Translations under genes and position numbers: made by a program
Notes under the pieces: generated by a model
Seen by the model: only the letters and a program-made list of their open reading frames with translations
What the model was told of the DNA's origin: nothing
Databases searched by the model: none
Assembly (NCBI GenBank): GCA_029582155.1
Contig: CM055905.1
Span: 7,132,062-7,196,061, forward strand
Source: Panopea generosa
Taxonomy: Eukaryota; Mollusca; Bivalvia; Adapedonta; Hiatellidae
DNA: 64,000 nt
Direction: 5' to 3'
In this document: piece by piece, positions 33,803 through 45,271 of the stretch
Position numbering within the stretch: position 1 is the stretch's first letter
How the letters are laid out: the number at the start of each line of letters is the position of its first letter

Positions 33803-36800
33803 CTGAAAATGCAGAACATGCGTTTCATGTTACAGTAACACACAATAATAGGAATTTTGGTTAAAATATTAAATTAGTATGATATTTACACCTAGAAACT
33901 TTGAAATTGGACAAAATATTTAAATTGTTTCTAAATACTAAATATTAACAAGTAAACTGACAATTTGTATTGCCAAAGTTTCGTTACTATTTCCAAACTT
34001 TGGCGTCCGGTCATACAAAACGTTACGCACTGAATTATAAAGTGAACGAATCAACAAAACATTTGTTTTTAATAAATGTCAGTTGTGTTAATTGAATGAA
34101 TATGTTAGTGTTAGACACGTGTAATCCACCTACACTGTTACAGGTACCATGAAGCCGTTTATTAAATGTTGCCATATACCAGTATGTAGTGTACTTTGTA
34201 ACAGGTTTTATTAGCAAGGTTTAACGCCATTTTCAGCACATTAAAGGTTATATTATATAGTTTTATTGGCGAACCCAGAATGAATTTGAATAGAAAAACC
34301 GTCTTTCTGCAAGTAACTGTCAATCATTCCCATATTAAGTTTTTAAACAAACGATACTAGCACCTACGACCTCGGTGGTGAAAAGTGGCCAGAACACAAC
34401 AACTGCTTATACCTGGCGGGCATAGACCATCCACTTTGTAAGGGACTTTTATAAGCCTGCGTATCTACAAGATGGGACATCAAACAATGACACTTTGGTA
34501 ATACTTTCAACAAATTTGGTAGAAGACCTGATGTGAAACGCAAAATATGGAGAGAAAAAACAACAACAATGTAGATTCGATTTGTATGTAGGATTTTAAA
34601 TTGTATTTTAACTGGGTTTTGCTCTGTGGCAAACTCCAACGTAAGGTAAACGTCATGATTTAAACAAAATGATACTCTCAAATCCAAAACTGAATTCTGG
34701 CATGATAAATTAACGAAGCTCTTGGAACCAACAAACGCTGTAGCATATAAAAACATAAATACACAAAGAGCGTGAATCCTGGGTTATTGTTAATTTTTAT
34801 TCCAAATTGGAAATAATTTGAACGAGGTGAAATATCTCTGAACGAAGAAATGGTGAGTGATTGGGAAATTTTGTCAAATTGAGCGAAATTCGAATAATAA
34901 CGACGTTGCTATTACCATTTTTCGAACAGTTCTAAATACGAAACAGCAGCTGGTATTGTAAATGTTTTTTATGTACCAATTTGTAAAGTGTGTTTACCTA
35001 TTTATCAGTATTAATTGGAATGTATTAATAAAATATAACATTAATTTTCTAAAATATAAATCGTTTTATGTCATATACTGACTTCCATGACACAAAAACA
35101 AGTTGACAACGCATTTTCATTACATTTACCTTCATCAAATACTATCAACTCTTCACCATAGAACGTTGCTGCGGTGATCTTGCTGACCCTGCCCTTTCCT
35201 CTTATATCTTTATCAAACTCAGTATTTGACGTGACATCTGACTCTCTAGGCAACTGTTCTCCGTTGCTGGCTTCCAATATCCTTACGTTTCTCCGCAGTC
35301 GTGTTAGTTTATAACGCCCTGGTTCAACTTCATAATACTGTCCATTGTAATTTTCCCCACGTGATGTTCCAGGTATAATACTTTCATACGGTTTGACTGC
35401 TTTCGATGCGTCTTCGTTGGATTCTTCTTCGTCATCAATTTGGCCCGTGTATCTATGGTCGATTGGTTTTGATGGATCCATCCCATGAGAAATGATGTCG
35501 GATTTAGGATACTCGGATCGTTGCCAGTCTAAAACCCATGTGTCTGGCTGAACCTGCTTATTTGAATCTGAAACAAGTAAACGGTAAATGTATCATATTT
35601 TAAATGAACGAGAAAATATATGAAATATTTGGAAAATACTATTAAAAAAAGTATAGGAAAAGAAAACTGGTGACGTATTATGTAACCACTTCCCGCCAAC
35701 ACTACTCCAGTTTACTGGCTTCAGCTGCATTTGTATACCATTTTGGAAAAGTACTTCATCATCACCGATATTCAAAGGGACCAGAAATTCACCATGCGCA
35801 GTCGGTAAAATAATAAAGTGTATTCTTTTGAAGTAGTACTTCAGGAACTCCGTGATTCAAAGAACCAGAAATATAACAATGGGAGGTCAAAACAAATGTA
35901 TTATGTAATTTGAAGGTTAAATGTTAGCTTTTATCTCACGTTACAAGAGTCAATATAGGCATTGCTTTATTTACCCGGGGCAGCTGCGGGGATGTTATTT
36001 CCGGAGTCAGCGTGTTCTCGGTCTTGCAGTTGCACTGTATGCAAATCATCTTTAGGGATCTGAGCGGACCACTCTCCTCGCGGAATTGAATAATTCAGAA
36101 CCTGAAAATAGCCAGAGTATTTAAATTTATTTATTTATATTGCGCGTTCGTGCACAAAACGGGATATTTATAAATAATTAATACAGGAAATTTAATGATA
36201 CCTCTGAACATCAGAACCTCGTTTCATTGAATATGTTCATGTAAAAACATCGATCATGTGTCCAAGTGCCGGTTTAAGAGGCATTCTATTTTTGAGAAAC
36301 ACTGAATGAGTTCCATAATTCAAGAAACCAGACATACACAAATAAAAAGTAAAGGTCACCCTTTTTGTCTAGGACACGGAACCTACATGTAACACTAAAT
36401 AAGGCCAATGTTAAAATGGTTCATAGGAATTTTATGAGCATTTGAGGACATTTGTTAAACAAAATCTTAGGATGTCACTGCATTGCCTTTCAAAAACGAC
36501 CAAGCTGGTCATTCTACCAGTAATTCTGCATGTTTATGGGAAGATACATTCCTGCTATGAAAAAAAGAATACTTTAAAAATATATATATATGGACTTTTT
36601 TTAAGAGTAAAGAACAAAGTTCATCTGTGTAGTGAGACCTAAATTGATATCTAATGTAATGAGCCACCGGAAGTAAAGAAGAATGAAACTAAGACAATAC
36701 ATTCACGAGGAGTAATGAAATTATGCAACACCCCTCATGCACCGGTTTAAGTCGTAATCCCCTTTTGAGCAACACCACTGAATGGGCTATTTGATTCCGA

Positions 36801-38205
36801 GGAAACAAATGTATTGATGTTAACAAGATGGAGTTGACACAGACACCACCAAGGACTGCGAGGTCAAAGTATAGGCCTGTTCACCAAATTTTACTTAAAT
36901 ATTTCAAAACTTAACTAAGTTTTAACTGGTTATTTGTCTATTATGTAATCAATATCAATGAAACCATTTACTGGAACCAGTCTGAAATCATGATCACCCG
37001 GCTGCTTATTTTAGATTTAGTATATGTTTAGTATATAAACAAGAGCCTGGTCAAAGAAGTCATTGATGCACATAGATTCGAACTAAGAAAAGAGCAGAGC
37101 AGACAGGGCTTTGTCGAATATGTCCATGGGAGATCAAAGGTTTGCAAATTCCATCACACCTCAGGTCCGACTTACACGTTAATCTTTTTTCGAGCAACAC
37201 TGAATAAACTTCATGATTCCATTGTCCCTGAACTATTACAGGGCGATTTTCACAGCCACCACATACGTTAGACTTTTGTTGTGAAAAATATAAAAATACA
37301 TTTAAAAAATGCGCACTTGCAGTTGCAAGAAATGTGTTACTGTGAATAGAAACTAAAGTGCGTATGATTATAAAAGTTTATTTTTTTTAACAAATTGTGA
37401 TGGTTGCAACATCAGTAGTAAGAGATGTATAAGAAAATGTAGTGTATTTAAGCGCTTCTTGCAGAAGTAGTACTACATCTTGTAGCAGATACAGCAGAAC
37501 AAAGAGCAAACAGATAGAGTAGTAGCAAATGTAGAACAGTAACAGAGGTCTTGGTCTTAGTAGCAGATGCAGATAACATAACAGTAGACGATGCAGTAGT
37601 CACAGATATAGAAGAAGAACAACTGGAAGCAGTAGCTGATACTGCTATGGTGGTGGTTGTAATAGTAGTAATGTTAACAGAAACGGTGATAGTTAAAATA
37701 ACGGTAGTAGTATTATTATTAGCAGGTGTAATTGATAAGAGAAGTAGTACCAGGTGTAGATTACCTGTCAGTATATGTAGTAGTAAATGATACGAAAGAA
37801 ACTTTAAACAGAAGCTGATACTGCTGTGGAGTAACGTCCGAAGTGATAATAGTAGTAATATTAACAGAAACAGCGGTAATAGTAGCAGTGACAGTTATAA
37901 ATCACAGAAATCTTAAGAGTAAAGATAAATCACACACAAATATAGAAATCTAGCTTACATACTTTAGTAAAATGCCCGCATAATATACATTCGAATCCTC
38001 GATCACTGTCTGAAATCTTTGGCGACCTGTTTATTGCAAATTGCAGACAATCACAGCAGAAGGCGTGCTTACATTGGAGGATTCTCGGATCGTCAAATGT
38101 TTGAAGGCATACCGGACAATTATCAATAGCTGGGGGTTGTTTGCGGTCAGATTTTGGCGGGGTCAGCAACCGTCTAAAATCATCCGACAAGTCCGTCGCC
38201 TTCAT
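33075..38205 (-). CDS. RING-finger protein with NHL-like beta-propeller and CaaX-like end, 4 exons
   Basis: Exons (minus strand): 38205-37963, 36101-35975, 35567-35130, 33802-33075. All have GT-AG borders and matching phases, giving 511 residues from an ATG to a TGA. Residues 30-76 form a C3HC4 RING: Cys30, Cys33, Cys45, His47, Cys50, Cys53, Cys73, Cys76. Residues about 85-200 are polar and acidic (DDEEESNEDAS) with no clear B-box or coiled coil. From about 200 to 490 the chain reads as a degenerate beta-propeller of the NHL type, for example SPRQLAVCSLTRLVYVSDEK and SPRAISIRQDTVDLLIVDAD. RING-NHL proteins of the TRIM-like class are E3 ubiquitin ligases, and the propeller usually binds the target or RNA. 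The last residues, PPPPSSCGCILT, end in a possible CaaX prenylation box. Lineage-specific TRIM-like expansions are common in molluscs, so no orthologue is claimed. Confidence 0.85.
35130..35567 (-). CDS. RING-NHL exon 3 (acidic linker and propeller start)
   Basis: Acceptor CTTGTTTCAG, donor GAAG|GTAAAT. It begins DSNKQVQPDTWVLDWQRSEY, continues with an acidic patch (DDEEESNEDAS), then YKLTRLRRNVRILEA and TAATFYGEELIVFDEG, which looks like the first propeller blade. It enters and leaves in phase 1. Confidence 0.83.
35975..36101 (-). CDS. RING-NHL exon 2
   Basis: Acceptor CTATTTTCAG precedes the exon. The residues are VLNYSIPRGEWSAQIPKDDL, then a segment ending GNNIPAAAP, with donor CCGG|GTAAAT. 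It has no domain of its own and joins the RING to the acidic linker. It enters in phase 0 and leaves in phase 1. Confidence 0.8.
37410..37910. repeat. Imperfect GTA/GCA-rich low-complexity tract
   Basis: Irregular repeats of AGTAGTA, AGCAGATA and AACAGTA motifs lie in intron 1 of the RING-NHL gene. A 79-codon plus-strand frame here (37551-37790) is Val/Ile/Asp-rich low complexity and not a gene. Confidence 0.7.
37963..38205 (-). CDS. RING-NHL exon 1 (RING domain)
   Basis: The ATG at 38205 starts MKATDLSDDFRRLLTPPKSD. The RING spans residues 30-76 and includes CPVCLQTFDDPRILQCKHAF. The donor AAA|GTATGT ends the exon at 37963 in phase 0. The alternative GTAAGC donor four bases later would shift the frame and hit a stop in the next exon, so it was rejected. 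Confidence 0.88.
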
Positions 38206-38516
38206 ATACCCGTGTTGTTTCGTTCCTATACCTACTCATTCTCAATGTTCTTTTTTACTTTATTTTTTTCTCAAACAATAACATCCATACAGTAAGTTAC
38301 ATGTAAAGCTGTATTTCTTAACCCGTCTGTTGTTCCGTACGTATATCTAGTGCTTATTACCTTATCTTTATGTTGTTCAGTTCAATTTAGATTACGGAAG
38401 CAGATTTACACAAGCTTAGGAAGCTTTTATCAATATATCCTTTCGACATTATGTGTTGATTATATGATAGGATTGCTTCGTTGTTAACTGTATGCTTAAC
38501 ATATATATTTATGTCG

Positions 38517-38680
38517 CTTCAAAAACTTTATGTGATAAAGTTTGCCAGTTTTTTGCCGAAGAACGGTGGCTCTACTCAGTCTTACTCAGCCTGAGGTCCT
38601 CCTCCACCATTAAAACTGCCATATATAACCTAAAATGTGTTGAAAATAGCGTTAAAGCCCATTCACAAAAAAAAAATAAT
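38517..38680 (+). mobile_element. SINE family A, head missing
   Basis: It has the body of family A: AAAACTTTATGTGATAAAG, CCAGTT, CTACTCAG, GAGGTCCTCCTCCACCA and GCCATATA. The 3' region GTTGAAAATAGCGTTAAAGC is followed by an A run. It has no tRNA-like head. Confidence 0.75.
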
Positions 38681-39737
38681 CGTATACATCACTGTCCGTT
38701 TTCATGATTTATGTCATTGTGGCAATTTTCACTCTCAAATGAACGATGAATGTACTTCCACGTTAATATGCCTCTTAATTATTTACTTAAGGGTTTGTTA
38801 TGAACTTAGTTTTTTTAAATGTTTCATTTATTGTTCGTTCATAATCCAATTATTATCTACCGAATATGCATAAACGTTTCACTCATAATCTCATAATTTT
38901 CACATATATTATGTTTTTCTTTAAAAAAGCGTCGATGTCAGTTTCACTATTTTATGTCTAGTACATGTAATGCTTGTAAGCATACGTGTATAATAAGAAG
39001 GTGTATATTGAACCGTTCTAATTGTTTTAGCTAAACAATAGAACCATATCGGCTCAAGTTTTACATTATGAAAGAGTTTGCGTTACGCACTTGTAAAGAA
39101 GCGACAGTATCGATGTCCGCTATTTTGTTTTTACATTTTTTTTCAAATAGGCCATTTGATTATTATAACGCCGATCTGCCGAAAATGTAGTTAAATAGTT
39201 TTTATTCAACACATTCCAAAAGGTTTTATTTTAAAGCGCAAGGGGACAAGCTAACTAATTATATGATAGACGGTGCACTTGTGGAGATATACGCATCGGG
39301 TTAAAACACTTTTATGCTCAACTCAAATTAGTACTGAGCAAGGACTTAATGTATTATTTAAGGTATTGGTACTTAGACAAAATTTTCAGTATTCATATAA
39401 AAAAAAGAGATGTATGTGATTAATAAGTAACTGATGTGTTAATCTCTTAACAAAAAATTTTTGGACTTTTGGAAAAAATCTTATCACTTATGGCAATATC
39501 CGGTGTACGTTGTACCACCGTGATAAAGAGAATAACCGGACTAATAGTTTCAATTTATCTGGTAAGGCACTTGTTGCCAGAACAGCGATTTGGGCCTCTT
39601 GTTCTTAGTATTATATTTTTTTTTTTAAATTCGCAAGTTTCGACCAGAAGAGAAACTTTCTTTCAATTGATGACATCATCAAATTGTGTTTCTGCAAGAT
39701 TAACAAACAGTCCATGTCGATAATGCAAAAGTTTATC

Positions 39738-39945
39738 TTAACCTTAACACATTTCTGGTTATATATGGCATATCCAGTTTTATTGGTGGATGAAGACTGA
39801 GTAGAACAGCCGTTCTTCCGCAAGAAACTGGTAACCTTTCTCACAAAGTTTTTGGAGCTAGAGGGACTCGAACCTACAACCTTATTACGCTGGTAGGTCT
39901 TGAGACGGCGCCTTAGACCACTCGACCATGGAGGGTCCTCCCATT
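39738..39945 (-). mobile_element. SINE family A with tRNA-Leu/Ser-like head
   Basis: Read on the minus strand, the head has an A box (TGGTCGAGTGG then TCTAAGGCGCC) and a B box (GGTTCGAGTCC) as in class II tRNAs. The acceptor ends do not pair, so it is not a tRNA gene. The body follows with AAAAACTTTGTGAGAAAGG and GTTCTACTCAG, then the ACTGGATATGCCATATA 3' part. Confidence 0.85.
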
Positions 39946-40393
39946 TTGATATGCAGAAGGAAAAAAACATATATATGCACGTTTCGTATTATTGTATAAA
40001 AAAATACCTTACTTCCCAATGACGAAATTGTACATTTCAAGCTAAGTTTGGGAAAAGAAAATGTGTGATTTACTTGCAAAAGTCATATTAATTTTAAATC
40101 TGTAGTATAGTCTGGTGAAATTTCTCATATATGTGGCTAGAAATCGATGCACTAGGTACGGCATGCTCATAGACGGCAACCGGGCTAAATCAGTTTACCA
40201 CTATTAGAACCTTCATTAGAACCAATAAAAAAATATATGACCCTTTGACCGAGTTATAAGGTTGTTTGTACATTTGTATTTGTCCACCAATAAAAAGTGT
40301 ATTTATAACATGAAATGCTGTAATAAGAATAAGGTTAAAGCTCCGTGGTCAATAACAAAACAAACTACATAAGTAATGCAGATATTTGGCTTG

Positions 40394-40670
40394 ATTGAAT
40401 GTTTAGCATCATTTATGACGTGGGGGCTAACATATGATCATGGTTAACCTTACCACTCTCTCTTGGATCCAGGAAGGTTAACTAGTACTCGAACACATTC
40501 ATCTCTGTAACATGCAACTTTCCCACTTGAATCTGCGGTGAAAGACAAATAACAATCAGAGGCAATGACGTATATCAATCATCACAGCGACCAGTCTGGC
40601 AGAGTTTCAAACTCGGGACCTCTTGATTTGAGTTATTTGATGGCTACTGGTCACTGAGCTAACCATGCCC
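40394..40670 (-). mobile_element. SINE family B (tRNA-like head)
   Basis: On the minus strand a tRNA-like head (GTTAGCTCAGTGACCAGTAG, then CCCGAGTTTGAAAC) is followed by TGTGATGATTGATATACGTC. Then come CAAGTGGGAAAGTTGCATGT, TCGAGTACTAGTTAACC and a 3' end ATGATGCTAAACATTCA. Related copies are at 53352, 57940 and 62793. Confidence 0.8.
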
Positions 40671-41084
40671 AGATGTTTGGTTGGTAAAAATATAACAAAT
40701 AATTGCTCATCAACATTTAATGTTTTATTGATGTTTGTGTGTGTATAAATATTTTTATATAAAGACAAAACAAAAAAGAAAATGTATTGGCTAACAAATA
40801 AGAGGACCTGAGGATGCTCTACTGGCTTATGGTAGGCATAACATTTTTTGAAATCTTACAATATAAACCCTTTTGGGGGGTCTCTTTTACCCCCTTATGA
40901 AAAATGCACCCCCACCCAACTGGACAGTTATTTACTATCAAATAGAAATGCCTCAACTTAAAATGTTCAGTTTTCCATACAATTCCTACATGTATGTAAA
41001 AATGTAAAAAAAAAATAGATTCCCCTATATCCCAGCCCCTTGTGTCTTCCAAACTTCAATCTCCCACTAGTAAGGATGTGCTAT

Positions 41085-41940
41085 GATCCGACTTATGAAA
41101 TAATGATTTATTTCATAAATGAACAATTTTGACAGATGGATTTTTGAGAAGAATATTTTTGAAATTTCAACCGTTTAAGGGGCCAATTCTGGTCCATTAT
41201 TGAAATTCAAACCTCCCAGTTGAACCAAATCTAATAAATTCTTCAGATCTTCAGAACTTAATGTAATTATTGAACAAATGGATCAAAATAATTTTCGATT
41301 TCCCATAAAGTGCATAAGGATAATTTACATCAAATATTAACCCAATCTGACTCACCAGTGGTTGAGAATTTTCATATTTTTAACCCTTTCAGGGCCCAAC
41401 CTGACCGTTACAAAAATTCAGTCCTCATTGAATCAAATCTTATATTCTATGACTAGATGATGCTTCAGATCTCAAGCTAAATAAAAAATTTCCACAAATG
41501 GATGAAAAAATGACTTTATTTCTACTGTATCTCAATAATGAAATGTAAAAATAAGTGCCTTTACACGACCCCTCTTAATTCATATAAAGTTCAATCAACT
41601 ACTCATGGGGAGGGATATTTTATGCTAAATATGAACACATTTGACTGCCTAGTTCTTAGAAAATTTATTTTTTGAAAATACTTACCATTTTGAAGCATCT
41701 TAAGGGGCAATGGAACCCAGTCATTTTAACAAATTTGAATCTCCTTGACCAAGCAATGATTCTATAAAAATTTAGGCAAAATTGGTTCCATTATGAAAAA
41801 ATGAAAAAATCTTTGTCAACACACAATTACATTGGCAATCCTGGCCTTTGGCCATTATCGATAAAAACTGGCAAACAATCTGGCAAAAGCCTCCCCTTCC
41901 CAAAGTGATTGCTTTAACAAACTAAAAAAATGTTGTTAAA
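41085..41940. repeat. Probable interspersed repeat with degenerate internal units
   Basis: Phrases recur at intervals of roughly 200-250 bp: aggggcc/aggggca, a TTCAAACCTCC-like or GAATCTCCTTGA-like block, and AACCAAATCTAATAAATTCTT versus AATCAAATCTTATATTCTA. There is no open frame. The layout resembles the repeat at 42112-42690. Confidence 0.4.
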
Positions 41941-42111
41941 CAATTGCAATGGAAAAAAGCTATAAATGTATGAGGACACCTTCCTACTGAAGGTAGTGGT
42001 CTAAGGCTATGTCTTCTTATGACCACTTACCACTCACAGCTGAGATTGTAAGTTCGGGCCCAGCTAGTAAGTGGTAAGTAATTATCCATAACATATTCAA
42101 AAAAGTTTAAC

Positions 42112-42690
42112 AAACAAGAGGGCCTATATCGCTCATCTAAGTGACCTTCAGTCCCCCAACTGAAGTAGATTACATTGAAAGATCCAGATATATGAATTAA
42201 CAGCAAAAAAGATTTAAATTGAAACTTTCACTATATAGCTATATGGAGAAAATCAGGCCGTACCCGTTTTGGCCATGTGTTTTGACAAGTCACAACACCA
42301 TTAACAATCTTGGTAGCGGGTCACCCAAGAAACATTTCTGCCAAAAAATGTTGAAATCTGGTCTTTTGTTTCAGACTAATTTTTTACAATTTTTACTAAA
42401 GCCATACAGAGAAAACCAGCCTGAACCTCTGGTAGTTTCTGACAAGAATATTTTTAAGTTTTTCCTTTCCGTTGCCGTGGCATTCATAGTTCCAGATTGA
42501 TCAAGTTTGTTTTAACAATTTTGATAGAGGACCATCCAAGGATCATTCCTGTGGTGTCTGATATAAATCGGATAAGCTGATTTCAGAGGAGATGTCGTTC
42601 GAAGCAATTGTTTATGGATGGATAGATGGATGAGGAGTGATCACAATAGCTGACACGGAGTCTTTGGCTCAGATGAGCTAAAAAAACACA
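42112..42690 (+). repeat. Interspersed AACAAGAGGGCC repeat, copy 1
   Basis: It begins AACAAGAGGGCC, then TATATCGCTCATC and AAGTAGATTACAT. The body has GGTCACCCAAGAAACATTTC and ends with GGCTCAGATGAGCTAAA. The same opening and body phrases occur at 63113-64000. It is non-coding, and the class is not determined. Confidence 0.7.
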
Positions 42691-43373
42691 ACATAAGTTC
42701 ATTTATTAAACAAGGGACAACTATTGATCTATTGTGACCTTGACCTTAAAATCAATATATTGTATAGGTCATCTTTCCATTGTGAGGTACTGTGATGACT
42801 AGAGCAGCAGATCATCATTTATCATATATAGGTCTCCCTACACAGTTGAATTTGTCCTCTGTTCTATATGAAATAAGGCTTAGGATTACTCTATTAAAAA
42901 TTAAAAAGTTTCTCTTTTTTTCAAAGCATGAATGTATCCCAACATAGAAATGCACAGTAACAGGTAGGCTGACCAGCTTGTGCTTTTTTTAAAGAGTGTG
43001 CAGTGACACCCTAACGTTTTTTTGTAAAAATAAGTCATCAAATGCTCATAAATACATGGATATGATGAAATCTTATAAATGTCACTTTTTTAACACCAGT
43101 GAAGTTGTATTGCAATATATGCTATGTCAGCTTTTGCATTTCTCATCTGCAGCAAGAAATCACAGCCATTCTGAACCATTTTCGATAATATATCAGAACT
43201 AAATTACAAATTATATCTTGTTACTGCGGAAAAAATTGGGTGTAATTGTGTAGCGAGACGTATACAGACCATCTGGATGAAAGCAACAGTAAATATATCC
43301 GATTTACTTGTTTTTTGACTGGTTGGAAAAAAATATATATCAATACGAACATTAAACTTATATTATTATGCAA

Positions 43374-43630
43374 GATCCTCCATGGCGGAATGGTTTAAGG
43401 CGCCGTCTAAAGATCACTAACCTCTGTACCGCTAAGGTCAAAGGTTCGAGTATCGCTTGCTCCAAAATCTTTACATGAAAAAGTTACTGCTAGTTACTTA
43501 CAGAAGGACAATGATTCTACTCAGATTCAGTTTGAGGTCTTCCTCCACCAATAAGACAGGATATGCCATATAAAATTATAACCAGGAATGTGTTAAAAAT
43601 GGCATTGAACCCAATTCAAACAAAACAAAT
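43374..43630 (+). mobile_element. SINE family A with tRNA-like head
   Basis: The head is CCTCCATGGCGGAATGGTTT, AAGGCGCCGTCT and the B box GGTTCGAGTATC. The body is CTCCAAAATCTTTACATGAA, GAGGTCTTCCTCCACCA, GCCATATAAA and a 3' AATGTGTTAAAAATGGCATT, ending in an A-rich and (AT)n tail. It is in the same family as 39738, 55833 and 58310. Confidence 0.85.
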
Positions 43631-44016
43631 ATATATATATATATAATCATGCACTCTTGTGTAAACACCAAATTATAAAATTATGTAATACAAATTATTG
43701 CTCCATTGGTCAATATCATTAACTTTAACTCAGATTTATAACTTTCGGTGAAAGTCATGTTTAACGCTTGATACACAATATCAAGAGCTTTGTGACTTGA
43801 ATTTGTATACATCTGGCTCATCATTTGTACAAAAGCTCAAAATGTACTTCACACCAAATTTATCAACACTACCAGAACAGATTCCGCCATTGAGACACTG
43901 TTTGTTTCAAATTGCCAGAACCAGGACATTTTTTGTAAATAACTTTGCAATGTTTTTGCTTTTATATCATGATATTGTATTCTGGCGATTTATTTGTATT
44001 ACTTAATAAACAAGGT

Positions 44017-44190
44017 AATTAAAGGGAATATATGAGGATTTTTCAACATTCAAAATTGGCTATAAACATTTTTTCTCATTATATCATGCCCATATATACT
44101 CACTGACCCTGTATTGCCAAAAGGATACTTAGTCAACATGCCTTAATAACATATTGAAAAGGGAACATAAGTTACAGTACTGAGTTGTAG
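44017..44190 (+). repeat. Dispersed repeat (partner at 9596-9750)
   Basis: It starts TTAAAGGGAATATATGAGG. The order of blocks matches the copy at 9596, including CTCACTGACCCTGTATTGCC and ACATATTGAAAAG. Possible TTAA-type MITE; the far end is not defined. Confidence 0.5.
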
Positions 44191-44379
44191 GTTCCTAAAT
44201 ATTTTAAAAGTTCCTTGAACATGATTATTTCAAAATCTCTGCATAATTGTCTTTCAATATAACACTGATTGTTTTAGGACTTTATGGACAGTTTAGTTTA
44301 TATGAATTTATTTTAGCTTGATTGCAATGAAAGCTAAGAACTTATATGAAGCTTTTCAAGTCCGTTTCCTGGGTAGAAC

Positions 44380-44490
44380 CAGTCCTTAGTGTTGTTTTAT
44401 GAGAGGCATTGGCTTGAGTAGAGAATCAAACCCGCAACCTCTAGCTTGAGTGGCCAACACTCTATCTGTTACACTACCGTCCCGCAGGAT
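44380..44490 (-). mobile_element. SINE family D head (tRNA-like)
   Basis: On the minus strand the head reads GGACGGTAGTGTAACAGATA, GAGTGTTGGCC and GAGGTTGCGGGTTTGATTC. A CACTAAGGACTGGTTCTACC block follows. A sister copy on the plus strand is at 57475-57600 with GAGGTTGCGGGTTCAATCC. Confidence 0.65.
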
Positions 44491-44971
44491 CAGTGAGAAA
44501 AGAAGTAACATAAGAAAAAAAGTTGACAAACAGCAGACAACAGAAACACCAACCCGACATATACAAGTCTGACCTTTGGCCAGCAGAGTTGAAAATGGTT
44601 GTCAGCATGCATAGCTCTTTTGAGGAAAATGATAAAAATGTTCATTCATCAATGCGCCTGGAGTTAAGAGTTTTCAGAGATAATACACTATACAGATGAG
44701 CTCTATAATGTGCTGCCTGGCTTCTTTAACGTGCACGGTATAAACTACTCACATTTTATACTAAACAAATTTAGAGATGTATAACTTATCTTAACATTCA
44801 TATATAAACTGTGCAATATAATTTGTTTTAAAAAGTAAGTGTTTAAAAAATACCCTTTTCAAGAAATTTAATAATAAATTTGTCCCATCGGTACAGAAAG
44901 GTGCTAAGTTTAATAAAAGTAGCAGGCACTTTTTTGCATTTATGGGGCAAAATATAAGTATAACAACCCAA

Positions 44972-45118
44972 TTTAGATCTGTGTTATCTGCCCATTTGCT
45001 AGCACAGGATCAATACCAAATGTCAGTATACAAGTTTCCACTATATTTAGATCTGTGTTATCTGCCCTTTGCTAGCACAGGATCAATACCAAATGTCAGT
45101 ATACAAGTTTCCACTATA
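44972..45118. repeat. 73/74-bp tandem duplication over the FAM20B stop codon
   Basis: Two near-identical copies: 44972-45045 (74 bp) and 45046-45118 (73 bp), with TTTAG beginning a third repeat at 45119. They differ by one base (CCCATTTG in the first, CCCTTTG in the second). The second copy contains the last FAM20B codons and the stop. The first lies in the 3' UTR. Confidence 0.95.
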
Positions 45119-45271
45119 TTTAGTATATCCATGAGGCGTCTATCCAATGCCTTTAGGTGAAGATTTGTTATGACTGGGGCTATTGGGTCCTGAGATAATA
45201 TGGATTCCATCACTGTACTCAACACACCATCCTGGTAAACTAATAGTCGCATCCAAGTACTCTCCCTCACC
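45058..45271 (-). CDS. FAM20B: FAM20B exon 8 (C-terminus and stop)
   Basis: Acceptor TTCCATTACAG. The residues begin [20 protein letters not shown] and include [19 protein letters not shown] and [11 protein letters not shown] before TAA at 45060-45058. Vertebrate proteins run about eight residues further after the VL. The stop lies inside a tandem duplication whose other copy has one extra base and would read to a slightly longer end. Confidence 0.92.

Noticed and set aside
37551-37790. 79-codon plus-strand frame
   Set aside because: Val/Ile/Asp-rich translation of a GTA/GCA low-complexity tract inside the RING-NHL intron.
39860-39940. Possible tRNA-Leu gene on the minus strand
   Set aside because: A and B boxes are present, but the acceptor stem cannot pair and the sequence continues directly into a SINE body that recurs elsewhere in the window.
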